Shown piece by piece: positions 8,596 through 18,600 of a DNA stretch of 64,000 nt. Both the position numbers and the translations under genes were made by a program. The DNA lies in the NCBI GenBank assembly GCA_000525675.1, contig CP002190.1, positions 992,001-1,056,000 on the forward strand, in the 5' to 3' direction. The stretch is from Bdellovibrio bacteriovorus W (lineage in GTDB: Bacteria > Bdellovibrionota > Bdellovibrionia > Bdellovibrionales > Bdellovibrionaceae). A model generated the notes under the pieces. It saw nothing but the letters and a program-made list of their open reading frames with translations. It was not told the DNA's origin and ran no database searches. Each line of letters starts with the position of its first letter. Positions within the stretch are counted from its first letter, which is position 1.

Positions 8596-10227
8596 ATGAT
8601 TCATTTATCCAATATTTCTAAGCAGCACGGCAATAAGATCCTTTATCGTAATGGGTCCTTTCAAATCAACTCTGGCGAAAAGATCGGCCTTGTGGGCCCT
8701 AATGGTGCCGGTAAAACCACGATATTCCGAATTATCATGGGAGAAGAAGGCTACGATGGCGGCACTCTTTCTAAATCTGATAAAACAGTGATCGGTTACT
8801 TCTCGCAAAATATCGAAGATATGCGCGGGCGCTCTGCTTTGGACGAAGTGAAGTCAGCAGTGGGCAATGTCATTGAGATGCAAAGAGATATGCAGACCTA
8901 TGAAGCCAAGCTTGCAGATCCTGATTTAGATCCAGATGAGATGATGGTCATTCTTGAAAAGTACGGTGAACTTCAAGCTGAGTTTGAACGCCTTGGGGGC
9001 TATGATCTTGACTCTCGCGCAGCTGAGATTCTGACAGGTCTTGGAATCGGTCCCGACGATTATCATCGCCCCACAGAGAGTTTCTCGGGTGGTTGGAAGA
9101 TGCGTATTGCTCTTGCCAAAATTTTGGCAATCAACCCTGACGTTTTATTGCTCGACGAGCCGACGAATCACTTAGACGTCGAATCTATCGTATGGCTTGA
9201 AGAGTGGCTGGCTAATTATAAAGGCGCCATTTTAATGACAAGCCATGATCGCGATTTCATGAATCGCCTGGTCACTAAGATTGTAGAAATCGCGAATAAA
9301 ACGATTACAGTCTATGGCGGGAACTATGATTTTTACGAAAGAGAACGTTCCGTTCGCTTGGAACAGCTGATTGCCGCTGCTAAACGCCAAGAGGACATGC
9401 TCGCTAAGGAAGAAGAGTTCATCGCGCGTTTTGCAGCTAGAGCCTCTCACGCGGCACAAGTTCAATCGCGAGTTAAGAAATTAGAAAAAATCGATCGTAT
9501 TGAGATTCCAGAAGAAGAAGCTGAAATCAAATTTGAATGGCCTGTGCCTCCACGTGGAGGGGATGAGGTTGTTAAATTTGAAAACCTAGAAAAAGTTTGG
9601 AAAAGCGACGACAGCAAAGAAAAGCTAGTCTTTTCTGGCGCTAGCGGTTTAGTGAAGCGTCTTGATCGTGTGGCGGTCGTCGGAGTGAATGGTGCCGGTA
9701 AATCAACGCTGTTAAAGATTATCGCAGGTCATGCCGAGCCCACTTCTGGAGTTATGACTTTAGGGGCTTCGATCAATGTCGGCTATTTCAGTCAAAACTC
9801 TTTGGATGTTTTAGATCCAAAAGCGACCATCGTGGATGAAGTGCACGCCAGAATGCCTAATGCGGGAGTGGGTTTTGTGCGCAACCTTTTGGGTGCTTTT
9901 AAGTTTTCTGGCGAAGAAGCTGAAAAGAAGATTTCTATTTTGTCGGGAGGAGAAAAGTCTCGCGTGGTTCTTGCGACGATTCTTGCTCAGCCGGTGAATC
10001 TTTTAATTCTGGATGAGCCGACGAATCACTTGGATATTACATCTAGAGAAGTTCTTTTAAGAGCGATCAAAGAGTTCCCAGGAACTGTAATGATCGTAAG
10101 CCATGATAGGCACTTTTTGCGTGAAATTACGACGCGAGTTTTTGAAGTAGATCGCAATCAGATTCGCATTTATGATGGCAGCTACGAGTATTACCAGAGT
10201 AAAAAACAGCAAGAGCTTCAGGGGTAG
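8596..10227 (+). CDS. ABC-F family ATP-binding cassette protein
   Basis: 543 residues with two ABC domains and no membrane segments. Domain 1 has Walker A GPNGAGKTT near residue 35, signature FSGGWKMRIAL near 165 and Walker B LLLDEPTNHLD. Domain 2 has GVNGAGKSTLL near 360, LSGGEKSRVVLA and LLILDEPTNHLD. They are joined by a charged interdomain linker (about residues 240-320) containing FIARFAARASHAAQVQSR, as in EttA/YbiT/Uup proteins. ABC-F proteins bind the ribosomal E site and modulate translation or protect against antibiotics. Which subfamily this is cannot be fixed by eye. The second ATG-proximal region shows no strong ribosome binding site. A transporter gene follows 37 nt downstream. 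Confidence 0.92.
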   Translation: MIHLSNISKQHGNKILYRNGSFQINSGEKIGLVGPNGAGKTTIFRIIMGEEGYDGGTLSKSDKTVIGYFSQNIEDMRGRSALDEVKSAVGNVIEMQRDMQTYEAKLADPDLDPDEMMVILEKYGELQAEFERLGGYDLDSRAAEILTGLGIGPDDYHRPTESFSGGWKMRIALAKILAINPDVLLLDEPTNHLDVESIVWLEEWLANYKGAILMTSHDRDFMNRLVTKIVEIANKTITVYGGNYDFYERERSVRLEQLIAAAKRQEDMLAKEEEFIARFAARASHAAQVQSRVKKLEKIDRIEIPEEEAEIKFEWPVPPRGGDEVVKFENLEKVWKSDDSKEKLVFSGASGLVKRLDRVAVVGVNGAGKSTLLKIIAGHAEPTSGVMTLGASINVGYFSQNSLDVLDPKATIVDEVHARMPNAGVGFVRNLLGAFKFSGEEAEKKISILSGGEKSRVVLATILAQPVNLLILDEPTNHLDITSREVLLRAIKEFPGTVMIVSHDRHFLREITTRVFEVDRNQIRIYDGSYEYYQSKKQQELQG

Positions 10228-10264
10228 CATCTAAGCCTCTCAAAGCTCAACACAGAGGAAACTC

Positions 10265-11527
10265 ATGGACGATCAAAAACTGCAACGGAAGCGGATTTTT
10301 AGTTGGGCTTTGTACGACTGGGGGAATAGTGCTTACTCCACGACAGTCATGGCGGGATTCTTTCCTTTGTTCTTCAGTCAATATTGGAGTGACGGAGCTG
10401 ACGCCACGGTCACAACAGCTCGCCTAGGAATAATCATTTCAGTTTCTAGTTTAATCGTGGCATTGATGAGTCCCACTCTTGGGGTTATCGCCGATTTAAA
10501 AGCTTCTAAAAAGTTCTTTTGCCTTTTATTCACTGTTTTTGGAGCTATTGCCTGTGGATGGATGGCCTTTATTGATATGGGACAGTGGCAAGCAGCGATG
10601 TGGGCCTACGCACTGGCAATGATTGGGTTTTACGCCAGCAGTGTTTTTTACGATGCTCTTTTACCCTATATAGCTGAAGGAAAGAAAATGGATTACGCCT
10701 CTTCTTTAGGATATGCCTTGGGCTATCTCGGGGGAGGAGTTCTATTTCTTCTGAATGTTTTGATGTATCTTTTCCCCACAAGTTTTGGGATCTCCGATGG
10801 AGTAACAGCGATTCGAATTTCATTCATTACTGTTGCTATCTGGTGGGTTTTATTTTCTATTCCCCTGGCAAGAAATGTCCCAGAACCGAAGGTCACCACA
10901 GAGCATATTCCTTTAAGAATTCTTTTGCCTGCAAGTTTAAGCACTCTATGGAGAACATTTAAAAAGCTCATTCAGCAAAAAAATATTCTGCTCTTTATGG
11001 TGGCCTACTGGTTGTATATTGACGGTGTCTACACTGTGATGACGATGGCCGTGGACTATGGAATTGCCTTGGGGTTTGAGTCGAAAGATCTCATCGCCGC
11101 ACTTTTACTGACTCAATTTGTGGGCTTTCCTTGTGCTTACTATTTTGGAACCCTCACAGGAAAATGGGGTTCTAAAGGGCCGATTTTAGTAAGTATCGGC
11201 ATGTATTCCCTGACTGTGATAGGGGCAGGGTTTATGTCAGCAGCATGGCATTTTTATGCTTTGGCTCTGATTATTGGGATGTTTCAAGGCGGAGTGCAGT
11301 CTTTGAGTCGTTCTCTTTTCGGTAGAATGATTCACAAGGATGAAAGTGGAGAGTATTTCGGTTTATTCAACTTAGTAGGCCGTTTTGCCGCTATTTTAGG
11401 GCCACTGATCGTTGCTTTTGGAGTGCAGATCACTGGGAGTTCGCGCTGGGGACTCTCTGGATTGTTGATCCTGTTTGTGATTGGCGGTGGCCTTTTAACC
11501 TTGGTGAAAGAACCAAAGTCTGTCTAG
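10265..11527 (+). CDS. UMF1/Atg22-type MFS transporter
   Basis: 420 residues with about 12 hydrophobic helices. The N-terminal SWALYDWGNSAYSTTVMAGFFP is the hallmark of the UMF1 family, which is related to the yeast vacuolar effluxer Atg22. Later motifs such as GVIADLKASKK (MFS motif A position) and MIGFYASSVFYDALLPYI fit the same family. Transport substrate is unknown; fungal relatives export amino acids. A ribosome binding site (GAGGAAACTC) precedes the ATG. It lies 37 nt downstream of the ABC-F gene on the same strand and may share its transcript. Confidence 0.85.
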   Translation: MDDQKLQRKRIFSWALYDWGNSAYSTTVMAGFFPLFFSQYWSDGADATVTTARLGIIISVSSLIVALMSPTLGVIADLKASKKFFCLLFTVFGAIACGWMAFIDMGQWQAAMWAYALAMIGFYASSVFYDALLPYIAEGKKMDYASSLGYALGYLGGGVLFLLNVLMYLFPTSFGISDGVTAIRISFITVAIWWVLFSIPLARNVPEPKVTTEHIPLRILLPASLSTLWRTFKKLIQQKNILLFMVAYWLYIDGVYTVMTMAVDYGIALGFESKDLIAALLLTQFVGFPCAYYFGTLTGKWGSKGPILVSIGMYSLTVIGAGFMSAAWHFYALALIIGMFQGGVQSLSRSLFGRMIHKDESGEYFGLFNLVGRFAAILGPLIVAFGVQITGSSRWGLSGLLILFVIGGGLLTLVKEPKSV

Positions 11528-11587
11528 AGGAAAGAGCATAATATACCTATGGAAAAACTGCCATAGAGGTTTTAAGCGGATTTTAAA

Positions 11588-12214
11588 ATGGACTTGTCGC
11601 CAAGATCAGTCCATATAAAGGCTATGACTTACAATCCACGCGATCATTATTTTAGAAAAGCCAAGCAAGAGAACTTTGCTGCTCGGTCTATTTTTAAACT
11701 TGAAGAAATCGATAAGAAATACAAGCTCTTTAAGCCCGGACAGTTGGTTTTGGATTTGGGTGCCTCTCCAGGGTCTTGGTCTCAGTACGCCTCTCAAAAA
11801 GTTGGCGGTAAAGGTAAAGTGCTTGGCGTCGATTTAAGCCCTGTCACGGTAAGCATGGCGAACGCCACTTTTATTCAAGCAGATCTTCGTGATTTGAATC
11901 TAGAGGATATTTTCAGAGAGCATGGTTTTGAGCCACCTTTTGATATTGTGATGTCAGACATGGCGCCAAAAACAACAGGGATTCGCTTCACTGATCAGGC
12001 AAGGTCCATGGAGCTCTGTGAGTTGGCTCTTGATGTGGCTCGTAGGTTCGTAAAAAAAGACGGGCATTTTATCTGTAAGCTTTTTCACAGCGATGAGTTT
12101 GCAAAGTTGCGCGATGAAATTAAAAAGAGCTTTGTTAAGTGCGAGGCCGTAAAGCCGGATTCCACTCGTAAAATATCCAAAGAAATTTTCTTAGTGGGAA
12201 TCTCTCGTAAATGA
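11588..12214 (+). CDS. rlmE: 23S rRNA 2'-O-ribose methyltransferase RlmE (FtsJ)
   Basis: 208 residues (196 from the alternative start). SAM-dependent enzyme that methylates U2552 (E. coli numbering) in the 23S rRNA A-loop late in 50S assembly. Seen: FRKAKQENFAARSIFKLEEID with the catalytic Lys, SAM-binding LDLGASPGSWSQ, a catalytic Asp in MSDMAP, and Lys in FICKLF, giving the K-D-K-E tetrad with the late Glu in SKEIFLVG. The family normally starts at the second Met (MTYNPRDHY, position 11624), but the AAAGG there is only 2 nt from the ATG, whereas GCGGA lies well placed before 11588; I keep the longer form. Its TGA overlaps the next start (ATGA), so translation is coupled. Confidence 0.93.
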   Translation: MDLSPRSVHIKAMTYNPRDHYFRKAKQENFAARSIFKLEEIDKKYKLFKPGQLVLDLGASPGSWSQYASQKVGGKGKVLGVDLSPVTVSMANATFIQADLRDLNLEDIFREHGFEPPFDIVMSDMAPKTTGIRFTDQARSMELCELALDVARRFVKKDGHFICKLFHSDEFAKLRDEIKKSFVKCEAVKPDSTRKISKEIFLVGISRK

Positions 12215-12903
12215 TCAATATAGTTTTTCAAAATGAATACTTCGTTATCTGTGATAAACCTGCAGGAGTTCTATGTACTCCAAGTCGCTTGCGTGAAGAC
12301 GATGGACGCCCTTGCTTGGGGTGGACTCTGCAAGATGACTTAAGAATGCAAATCTATCCAGTTCATAGACTCGACTACGAAGTGTCTGGATTGGTGATGT
12401 ATGCTTTGCATGTGCAGGCCCATCGCATATCTAACGGTTGGTTTGAACATCAAACAATTCGTAAAGAGTATACGGCACTAACTCTTGCACAGAGCTACAA
12501 TCATATCCCAAGGCATATAGAAAATCCGCGCACACCGATTTCTTTGAACGAAGGTGATAAGTTTGAGTGGCACGGCAAGATCATGAAGGGAAAGAAACGC
12601 GCCTATTCCGCAGAATATGGAAAGGCTACGATCACCGAAGCGCAGTTTGTAAAAAACGAAGGTGATTATTTGCGTTGGAAACTATCTCCAGTGACGGGGA
12701 GATCGCACCAACTGCGTTTTGACCTGAGCCGACATGGATTCCCGATTGTTGGTGACGTGCTGTATGGATCTAAGAAGAATATCGAAAATTGGGGCGAGCA
12801 TTCCATCGCTCTTCGTTCCTATTCCCTGGATTTTTCAAAGGCCCCCCAGGCCTTGAAGTTTGGTCTACCTCAGTTAGTAACCATCGACGATAAGTTTGCT
12901 TGA
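12211..12903 (+). CDS. RluA-family rRNA/tRNA pseudouridine synthase
   Basis: 230 residues. It isomerises specific uridines in RNA to pseudouridine. The family motif with the catalytic Asp is PVHRLDYEVSGLVMYA near residue 50, preceded by VICDKPAGVLCTPS and followed by KEYTALT and SPVTGRSHQLRFDLSRHGFPIVGDVLYG near residue 175, as in RluA-type enzymes. It lacks an S4 domain. The target site cannot be named. It overlaps rlmE by 4 nt, so the pair forms an RNA-modification operon. Its 3' end runs 34 nt into the convergent protease gene. Confidence 0.9.
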   Translation: MINIVFQNEYFVICDKPAGVLCTPSRLREDDGRPCLGWTLQDDLRMQIYPVHRLDYEVSGLVMYALHVQAHRISNGWFEHQTIRKEYTALTLAQSYNHIPRHIENPRTPISLNEGDKFEWHGKIMKGKKRAYSAEYGKATITEAQFVKNEGDYLRWKLSPVTGRSHQLRFDLSRHGFPIVGDVLYGSKKNIENWGEHSIALRSYSLDFSKAPQALKFGLPQLVTIDDKFA

Positions 12904-13811
12904 TAGTTGAACCAACTGAAGTCTTTTGGGAGTGAGGTTATCTTGGACTCACTCTTAATCTTAGTCATTAACTGCCGATCTTTAATAGCTAAGGCCATGA
13001 GTTGCTTCTTAACTTCTGGCGGAGCTACTTTCTTTCCCTCGCTATACATGATCTGGGCAACTAAACCTGTCACCCAAGCCGTGGCTTGCGAAGTGCCGGT
13101 CATATAGCCAAACTTCTTCTGAGGGAGGCTTGAGAAGATTTGTTTCCCAGGTGCTACAATATCCACGCTACTTTTGCCGTAGTTACTGACATCGAGCAGA
13201 TTTTCATTCTCATCCATGGCAGCAACAGAAATGATATTTGATAGCTTATAACCCGCGGGATAATAGCCAAACTCATCATTATTGCGACCTTCATTTCCGG
13301 CAGCGGCGATAAATATAATTCCTTGGCGTTCGGCCTCTTGGATGGCGGCTTCCTCGAGATAGCTGCGCGAATCTCCACCTCCAGAGTAGTTAATAATATC
13401 TGCCTTCATCTTTGTGGCATATTGAATGGCCTTAACGGTATTCAAAAGATTCTTTTCTCCACTCTGAGAGGGATCATAGTACTTAAGCACCATGAGCTTA
13501 ATCTTTGCGGAGCCCGCATTCTGTAAAATAATTCCCGCTATATGTGTACCGTGACCATGCTCATCGGATATGTCTTCTGAGTCAGAAGAAAAGTTCCATC
13601 CATGGATATCGTGGGCAGATCCTTTGCCAAAGATTTTGTTTTTTGGAGCAGACCAAAGATGATCTTTAATAAATGGATGCGAAGTATCAGCACCGGTATC
13701 GATGATGGCGATGACGATTTCTTCCTGAGGAGATGCATCTAGAAGATGTGGCGTCATCGAAAGTAAAAATGGCAGTATGAATTTTAATTTATTTTGTAGT
13801 TGAGTGTTCAT
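12870..13811 (-). CDS. Secreted subtilisin-like (S8) serine protease
   Basis: 313 residues with a signal peptide (MNTQLQNKLKFILPFLLSMTPHLLDA). The catalytic triad is in place: Asp in IAIIDTGAD (about residue 40), His in HGHGTHIAG (about 83) and Ser in GTSQATAWVTG (about 251), with the oxyanion Asn in AAAGNEG. There is no propeptide domain of usual length, so the protein is close to a bare catalytic domain. Role inferred: extracellular or periplasmic proteolysis, plausibly of prey. The ATG at 13809-13811 is chosen over the upstream in-frame codon because it begins a normal signal peptide. The C-terminus overlaps the convergent pseudouridine synthase gene by 34 nt. Confidence 0.9.
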   Translation of the reverse strand: MNTQLQNKLKFILPFLLSMTPHLLDASPQEEIVIAIIDTGADTSHPFIKDHLWSAPKNKIFGKGSAHDIHGWNFSSDSEDISDEHGHGTHIAGIILQNAGSAKIKLMVLKYYDPSQSGEKNLLNTVKAIQYATKMKADIINYSGGGDSRSYLEEAAIQEAERQGIIFIAAAGNEGRNNDEFGYYPAGYKLSNIISVAAMDENENLLDVSNYGKSSVDIVAPGKQIFSSLPQKKFGYMTGTSQATAWVTGLVAQIMYSEGKKVAPPEVKKQLMALAIKDRQLMTKIKSESKITSLPKDFSWFNYQANLSSMVTN

Positions 13812-13981
13812 GCTAGAGGAGTAAAGCAATCTCGTTGCCAGCTCTAACTACATTGATTTCGATTTCAGACTGTCAAATATTACGAGTGTTGAGAGTTTCT
13901 TAGTCAGTAAATATTTATGATCAGCTGTGCGTATATTCGTGGTCACTAACTTTTAATAGACAGGTGTCGAGGAATTAGACG

Positions 13982-14008
13982 AAAAAAGGGTCTTCCAAAG
14001 ACCCTTTT
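13982..14008 (-). terminator. Rho-independent terminator of the diguanylate cyclase gene
   Basis: AAAGGGTCTT / AAGACCCTTT hairpin with a 4-nt loop. Read on the minus strand it is followed by T6, 27 nt after the cyclase stop codon. Confidence 0.88.
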
Positions 14009-14034
14009 AAAGAAATAGCATTAGTAAGACTGTT

Positions 14035-15162
14035 TTAGGCGATTTTCTTAAGGGGAGAACGCTCTGCGATGGTCCACTTATTCCGGCCCGTTTGTTTGGA
14101 CTCGTAAAGAGCGGCATCGGCTCGCTTATACCAAGAATCAGCGGATTCTCCCTGATAGAGTTCAGCAATTCCCATTGAAACGGTAAAGCGGATTTCATAG
14201 TTCTCGTGAACAAAGACTTCTTTGCGAATTCTTGCCATGGCTTCTTCGGCCATCTTAACGGCAGTGTCTGTGTCACACCCAGGTAAAATCACGGCAAATT
14301 CTTCACCGCCAAGGCGGGCGATAAAGTCTTCTTCTCGCATAAAGCTTTCGCCTAAAAGACGCACACATTCTTGTAGAACGAAATCTCCAATATCGTGCCC
14401 ATAGGTATCGTTAACTTTTTTAAAGAAGTCGATATCTAAAATAATCAAACTCATAGGATCTTTATCAATCTCATGAAGTTGAAGGTAACGACGAACTTGC
14501 TCATCATAACTTTTGCGATTGTGGGCTCCAGTTAAGTGATCGCGACGCATCGTCTGGTTGGCTTCCATCAATTGTTTCTTCACCGTGGTGAGGTTCTTTT
14601 TGATGGTATCCATACGTTTTGATCTGCGTTCGTTATTATTGGTTTGATGTTTCAGGTAGAAGCTAATGAACTCTCGAGATCTGGCACGTAGGTCTTCAAT
14701 AGAGTTTGATTCTACGGCCTCGCGTAGCTGCTCAAGACTTTGATTGATATCAGCCTGTGAGGAGTCTTCAATGTGTGCCTCTTCACTGAGGTGATCAGCA
14801 AAGTCCCAGATGATTCTTTTAAAATCATCGAAAGTGTTTTGTACATAAGAGTATTCATCAATCCGATAGCTTGAGATGAATTGACGAATTTTAAAAAGAA
14901 CCTTGTCTTCATCGCCTTCAGGGGCCTGTACCAGTTCTTTAGCGAAAGAATCAAGCTTCGCACGAACTTTTCGGACCTGATGGTTTTGCATTTCAAAAAG
15001 ATGCTTATTATAGACGTCTAAGAAATACAAAACCGTCGCTCTATCTTCAGATAAGCTAGGGCCTGCAGAAGAGGGCTCTCGAGGAGCCGACTCTTTATTG
15101 GAAGGTTGTGAACCCCAATCGATATCAAATTGTTCAACCAGCTTTTTTACCCACTGTTTCAC
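14035..15162 (-). CDS. GGDEF-domain diguanylate cyclase
   Basis: 375 residues. The C-terminal GGDEF domain (about 205-365) makes cyclic di-GMP from two GTP. The active-site loop reads GGEEF near residue 300, a functional variant. The inhibitory I-site RxxD is present as REED, five residues before it, and the DxDxFK (DIDFFKKVND) and GHDIGD motifs are intact, so the enzyme should be active and feedback-inhibited. The N-terminal 200 residues are helical and charged with no recognised sensor domain and no membrane segment, so it is cytosolic. GTG start with AGGAGG 9 nt upstream. Bdellovibrio uses separate cyclases for different life-cycle steps; which one this is cannot be told. Confidence 0.92.
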   Translation of the reverse strand: MKQWVKKLVEQFDIDWGSQPSNKESAPREPSSAGPSLSEDRATVLYFLDVYNKHLFEMQNHQVRKVRAKLDSFAKELVQAPEGDEDKVLFKIRQFISSYRIDEYSYVQNTFDDFKRIIWDFADHLSEEAHIEDSSQADINQSLEQLREAVESNSIEDLRARSREFISFYLKHQTNNNERRSKRMDTIKKNLTTVKKQLMEANQTMRRDHLTGAHNRKSYDEQVRRYLQLHEIDKDPMSLIILDIDFFKKVNDTYGHDIGDFVLQECVRLLGESFMREEDFIARLGGEEFAVILPGCDTDTAVKMAEEAMARIRKEVFVHENYEIRFTVSMGIAELYQGESADSWYKRADAALYESKQTGRNKWTIAERSPLKKIA

Positions 15163-15314
15163 AAATGATGCCTCCTAAAAGATGCGAAATTAGAAGTGAT
15201 TATGGATATACTATCGGACTTTTTACCAGTGAAGTGAATAAGCTTAGAAAGAAAAATTCACTATATTACCGTCCCACTTTGAGAAGACTCGTTTTGAGTC
15301 TTAAAAGAATTTGA

Positions 15315-15533
15315 TTAACGTGGAGCGGGAGGCGGGGGCTTTATTCGAGAAGGGGATTCAGGATGAGTAAATGGTTTTTCATGGCCGATAGAGTCGTGTG
15401 GGTAAGGAGGCAAGGATGAAGAACTTTCTAATTTTGAAACGCTTTGTGAGTCGATATATTTGAATGTCGCAATGAGCAGTATGGCAATTAAGATAATGGA
15501 CCCAGAAACAAAAAGAATTTTGGAATTTTTCAT
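15315..15533 (-). CDS. Small single-pass membrane protein with Pro-rich tail
   Basis: 72 residues starting MKNSKILFVSGS. One N-terminal hydrophobic helix (about residues 5-22) is followed by a Ser-rich spacer and a proline-rich end (PSRIKPPPPAPR). No family recognised. Two further in-frame starts lie within 9 nt upstream (ATG at 15539, TTG at 15542), none with a strong ribosome binding site. The Pro-rich tail faces the periplasm if the N-in orientation holds. Confidence 0.5.
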   Translation of the reverse strand: MKNSKILFVSGSIILIAILLIATFKYIDSQSVSKLESSSSLPPYPHDSIGHEKPFTHPESPSRIKPPPPAPR

Positions 15534-15605
15534 ACTCATCAAATCGGAAAGTAATTCAGTTTACTTAAGTTCGATAGAATTCCACTCTAGCCTCCATGTC
15601 TGAGA

Positions 15606-15646
15606 TAAAAAAGGCTAGCAATTTGGATAAACCACATTGCTAGCCT
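15606..15646 (-). terminator. Terminator of the large subtilase gene
   Basis: GGCTAGCAAT / ATTGCTAGCC hairpin followed on the minus strand by T6. It lies about 50 nt past the stop of the 1048-residue protease. Confidence 0.88.
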
Positions 15647-15696
15647 AAGAACCACCTTCGATCATCGCTTAAAGAAACGGAGACTTTCCGTTAAGG

Positions 15697-18600
15697 CTAC
15701 TTGCGATAACTTTCTAAAACAATCTGAGATTGAGCATCCTCTAAAACAGGATCTCGCACAGATTTATTCATAGGCGAATAAATCACTAGATTTTCTTTTC
15801 CATATCCTTTGTTCAAAGGAACTGAAACGGAACTTTGCGCATCAACTTTTACCACATTTGGCATTCCGTAGTAACCTTGAGCTGTTTCAATCACAGAGAT
15901 ACTGTGCCATTTGCTATCATGATCACCTAAGTAATCATCGTATTCCACAACCCCAGCATCTTGGTGAGTTGTAGAAACTTTGATATTGAGTGCGCCAGTT
16001 GATGAAAGTTTTAACTGACCAACAGGAGCTTCAATGATGGCAAGAGTGCCATTATCAAACAATGTCATTTCACTCAGAGACATCACTGCCGAAGCATAGT
16101 TTTCAGTGGCTTTACTTGGGTCCTTCGCATAGTCATGTTCATATTGCTTGCGCAAAGCACGCGCCTTAGTTCCATCAAGGAGCATCGATACAAAGTTTTC
16201 ACCAGCTAAACCTGCAAGTCCTTCCTGTTGAAGACCTGCAATTTCTTGATCGGCGATATTATCACCCGTGCTATCAATTTGAACGTTCACTTCACAGCTA
16301 TGCCATGTGGTTTGGCCTTCATAAAGCTTCAGTGCAAATTGCAAGACTTGGCGATTGTTTTTTTCAATCACGCGATATCCAGAAGACTGCAAGTCGCAGA
16401 GGCGATTTTTTGTTACATCGCGAGGATCAGCCTTCTTACGGCCATCAGTCCCAAGAAGATTGAATAAATATGATTCACCACTATTTGAAGAAGTGTTTTT
16501 CAAAAATAAGTCAGCAGCACTTCCAGCAGCATCCGCTGAGCTTTGGGCATGGATCAAAAGCTTCTCGGCTTGGATGTCAGAGATTTTTCTCACGACAGCC
16601 AACGCTGGAATCTGAGATTGAGTTCCATCATTGGCGACAAGTTTTAAGTACCCTTGAACTTCCTCTACAGAATCTTTAAAGAGTGCTGTCGAAATTTTTG
16701 CAGTCACAGTTAGTTTTTGAGATTCCCCTGGAGCAAGGCTTAGCTTTGGAGCAGAGACATCAAGCCCCTTATCGCCATTCCACTCAGCCCCAAGGAGTAA
16801 AGTTTTAGGGCCGATATTTTTAACCAAGATTTCTTTGCGAAGAGTCTTTTCATTAAGAACATCGGTGATCCCAAAAGAAAGGGAGGAAGGGATGGTGATC
16901 ACTTGAGTGTTAAGGGCATTGGCAACTTGTACGCGGCCAGCTCCTTGACGACTTACAGAATAGTTTTTCTTATTCTCGTCATGAATTGTTTTAGCTGAAG
17001 TCATAACAACAGACTTTAACTCAGCAGGAGAAAGGGTCGGGAAGCGTTGCTTTAATAATGCCATGACTCCGGCAATATGAGGACTTGCCATGGAAGTTCC
17101 TGAGCTTAGTTTACCCTTATTACCTTCGCCCACAGAGGCAGAAATAATATTTGAACCAGGAGCAGCGACTTCTGGTTTGATCACACCGTCACTGGAGCGA
17201 GGACCTCTTGATGAAAAAAGTGAAACAGTGTCTGCTAGCCAAGGCTTTTGAATTTTTTCTGAAGTCTTCATGTCGGCAACGACAGTTTGCGCCGCTAAAG
17301 CCGCACGAACTTTTTGACCTTCTTTTTGAGGGATCATAACGGCTGGGATTTTGTAGTTACCCTCTCCACCCATCACAATCGGAGCTTCAGCAGAGTTGTT
17401 CATGACGATGACGCCGACGGCACCTGCATTCGCGGCACGTTTAATTTTATCAGCGAAACCCACAATCCCGCGTTCGATTAAAGCGATCTTACCCTTTACG
17501 AGCTCTGCCTGTTCTGGAGTTAGATCAACGGCTGCCATACCGAGATCTATAATCTCACCTGAAAGAGAATCTACTTCAGAGAGTTTTTTTGTAATCGCGG
17601 CTTCAATGGCTTCTGCGATCAAGGTTTCATTGTTCACGGAAAAAGCGACAGCAGAGAACTGTACGTTTTGATTTTGATTATCAACCGTAGATGCTACTGA
17701 GATCGCATCATTTGAAACTCCTGGTGCACCAACAATATAAGGCTTGTCTCCATTGTTGCCGGCTGCTGCAACAACGACAGTTCCACTGCGAACGGTGTTG
17801 CGAATAGCCTCGTTGTACATAATGTGCGGACTGCCATGTCCACTACCCAGAGAAAGATTTACGATATCCAATTGTTCTTTAAAGCTTAAGTCTCCAGTAG
17901 GATCGACTGAGTATTCAAGGGCCGCGATAACAACTGCATCTGACGTGGAGCCTTTAGCCCCAAAAACTTTGATCGCATAAAGATCCGCATCTGGCGCAAC
18001 ACCACTATAAGTATTGATGCCATCACCAATTCCGGCAACAGAACCGGCGACGTGTGTTCCATGACTTCCTTCGTCCAAAGGATTCATATCTGGTTTTGGA
18101 ATTCTTTTATTGGGATCTGGAGAACTTGTATTAAACTCTGTTCCCGCAAGGTCAATCCCTCCGACAACTTTCTTATTTGGAAAGCTTGCGTGAGGAAGGT
18201 TTGGATTCACAGCTTTATAAGCCTCAGGTGTGCCCTCACCAAGGAACATTGCGTGAGTGTAGTCGATTCCTGTATCGATAACGCCGACACGCATTCCTTG
18301 TCCTGTAAGACCTAATTTATGGGCTTCTTCAGAGCCAATGAAATTCACAGAAGTGTTTTTGCCAACAAGAGTGCGATTTTTTAGATCATCATCTTGAGGG
18401 CGGTCAAAGGCACCCGAGAGCTCTGCTTTAGTCACGCCAGAAAGAGCACTGACTTTGTCATAGAACTCTGCCGGCATCCAAACGGCCATACCATTAAGAA
18501 CAAGTTTGTAACGAATTAGTACCCGAATCTCAGGAGAGATGGCAGCTAACTTAGCAGTCATTTCTTCTTGCTCTTTTTCAATAGCTGCTAAGAGTTTCTT

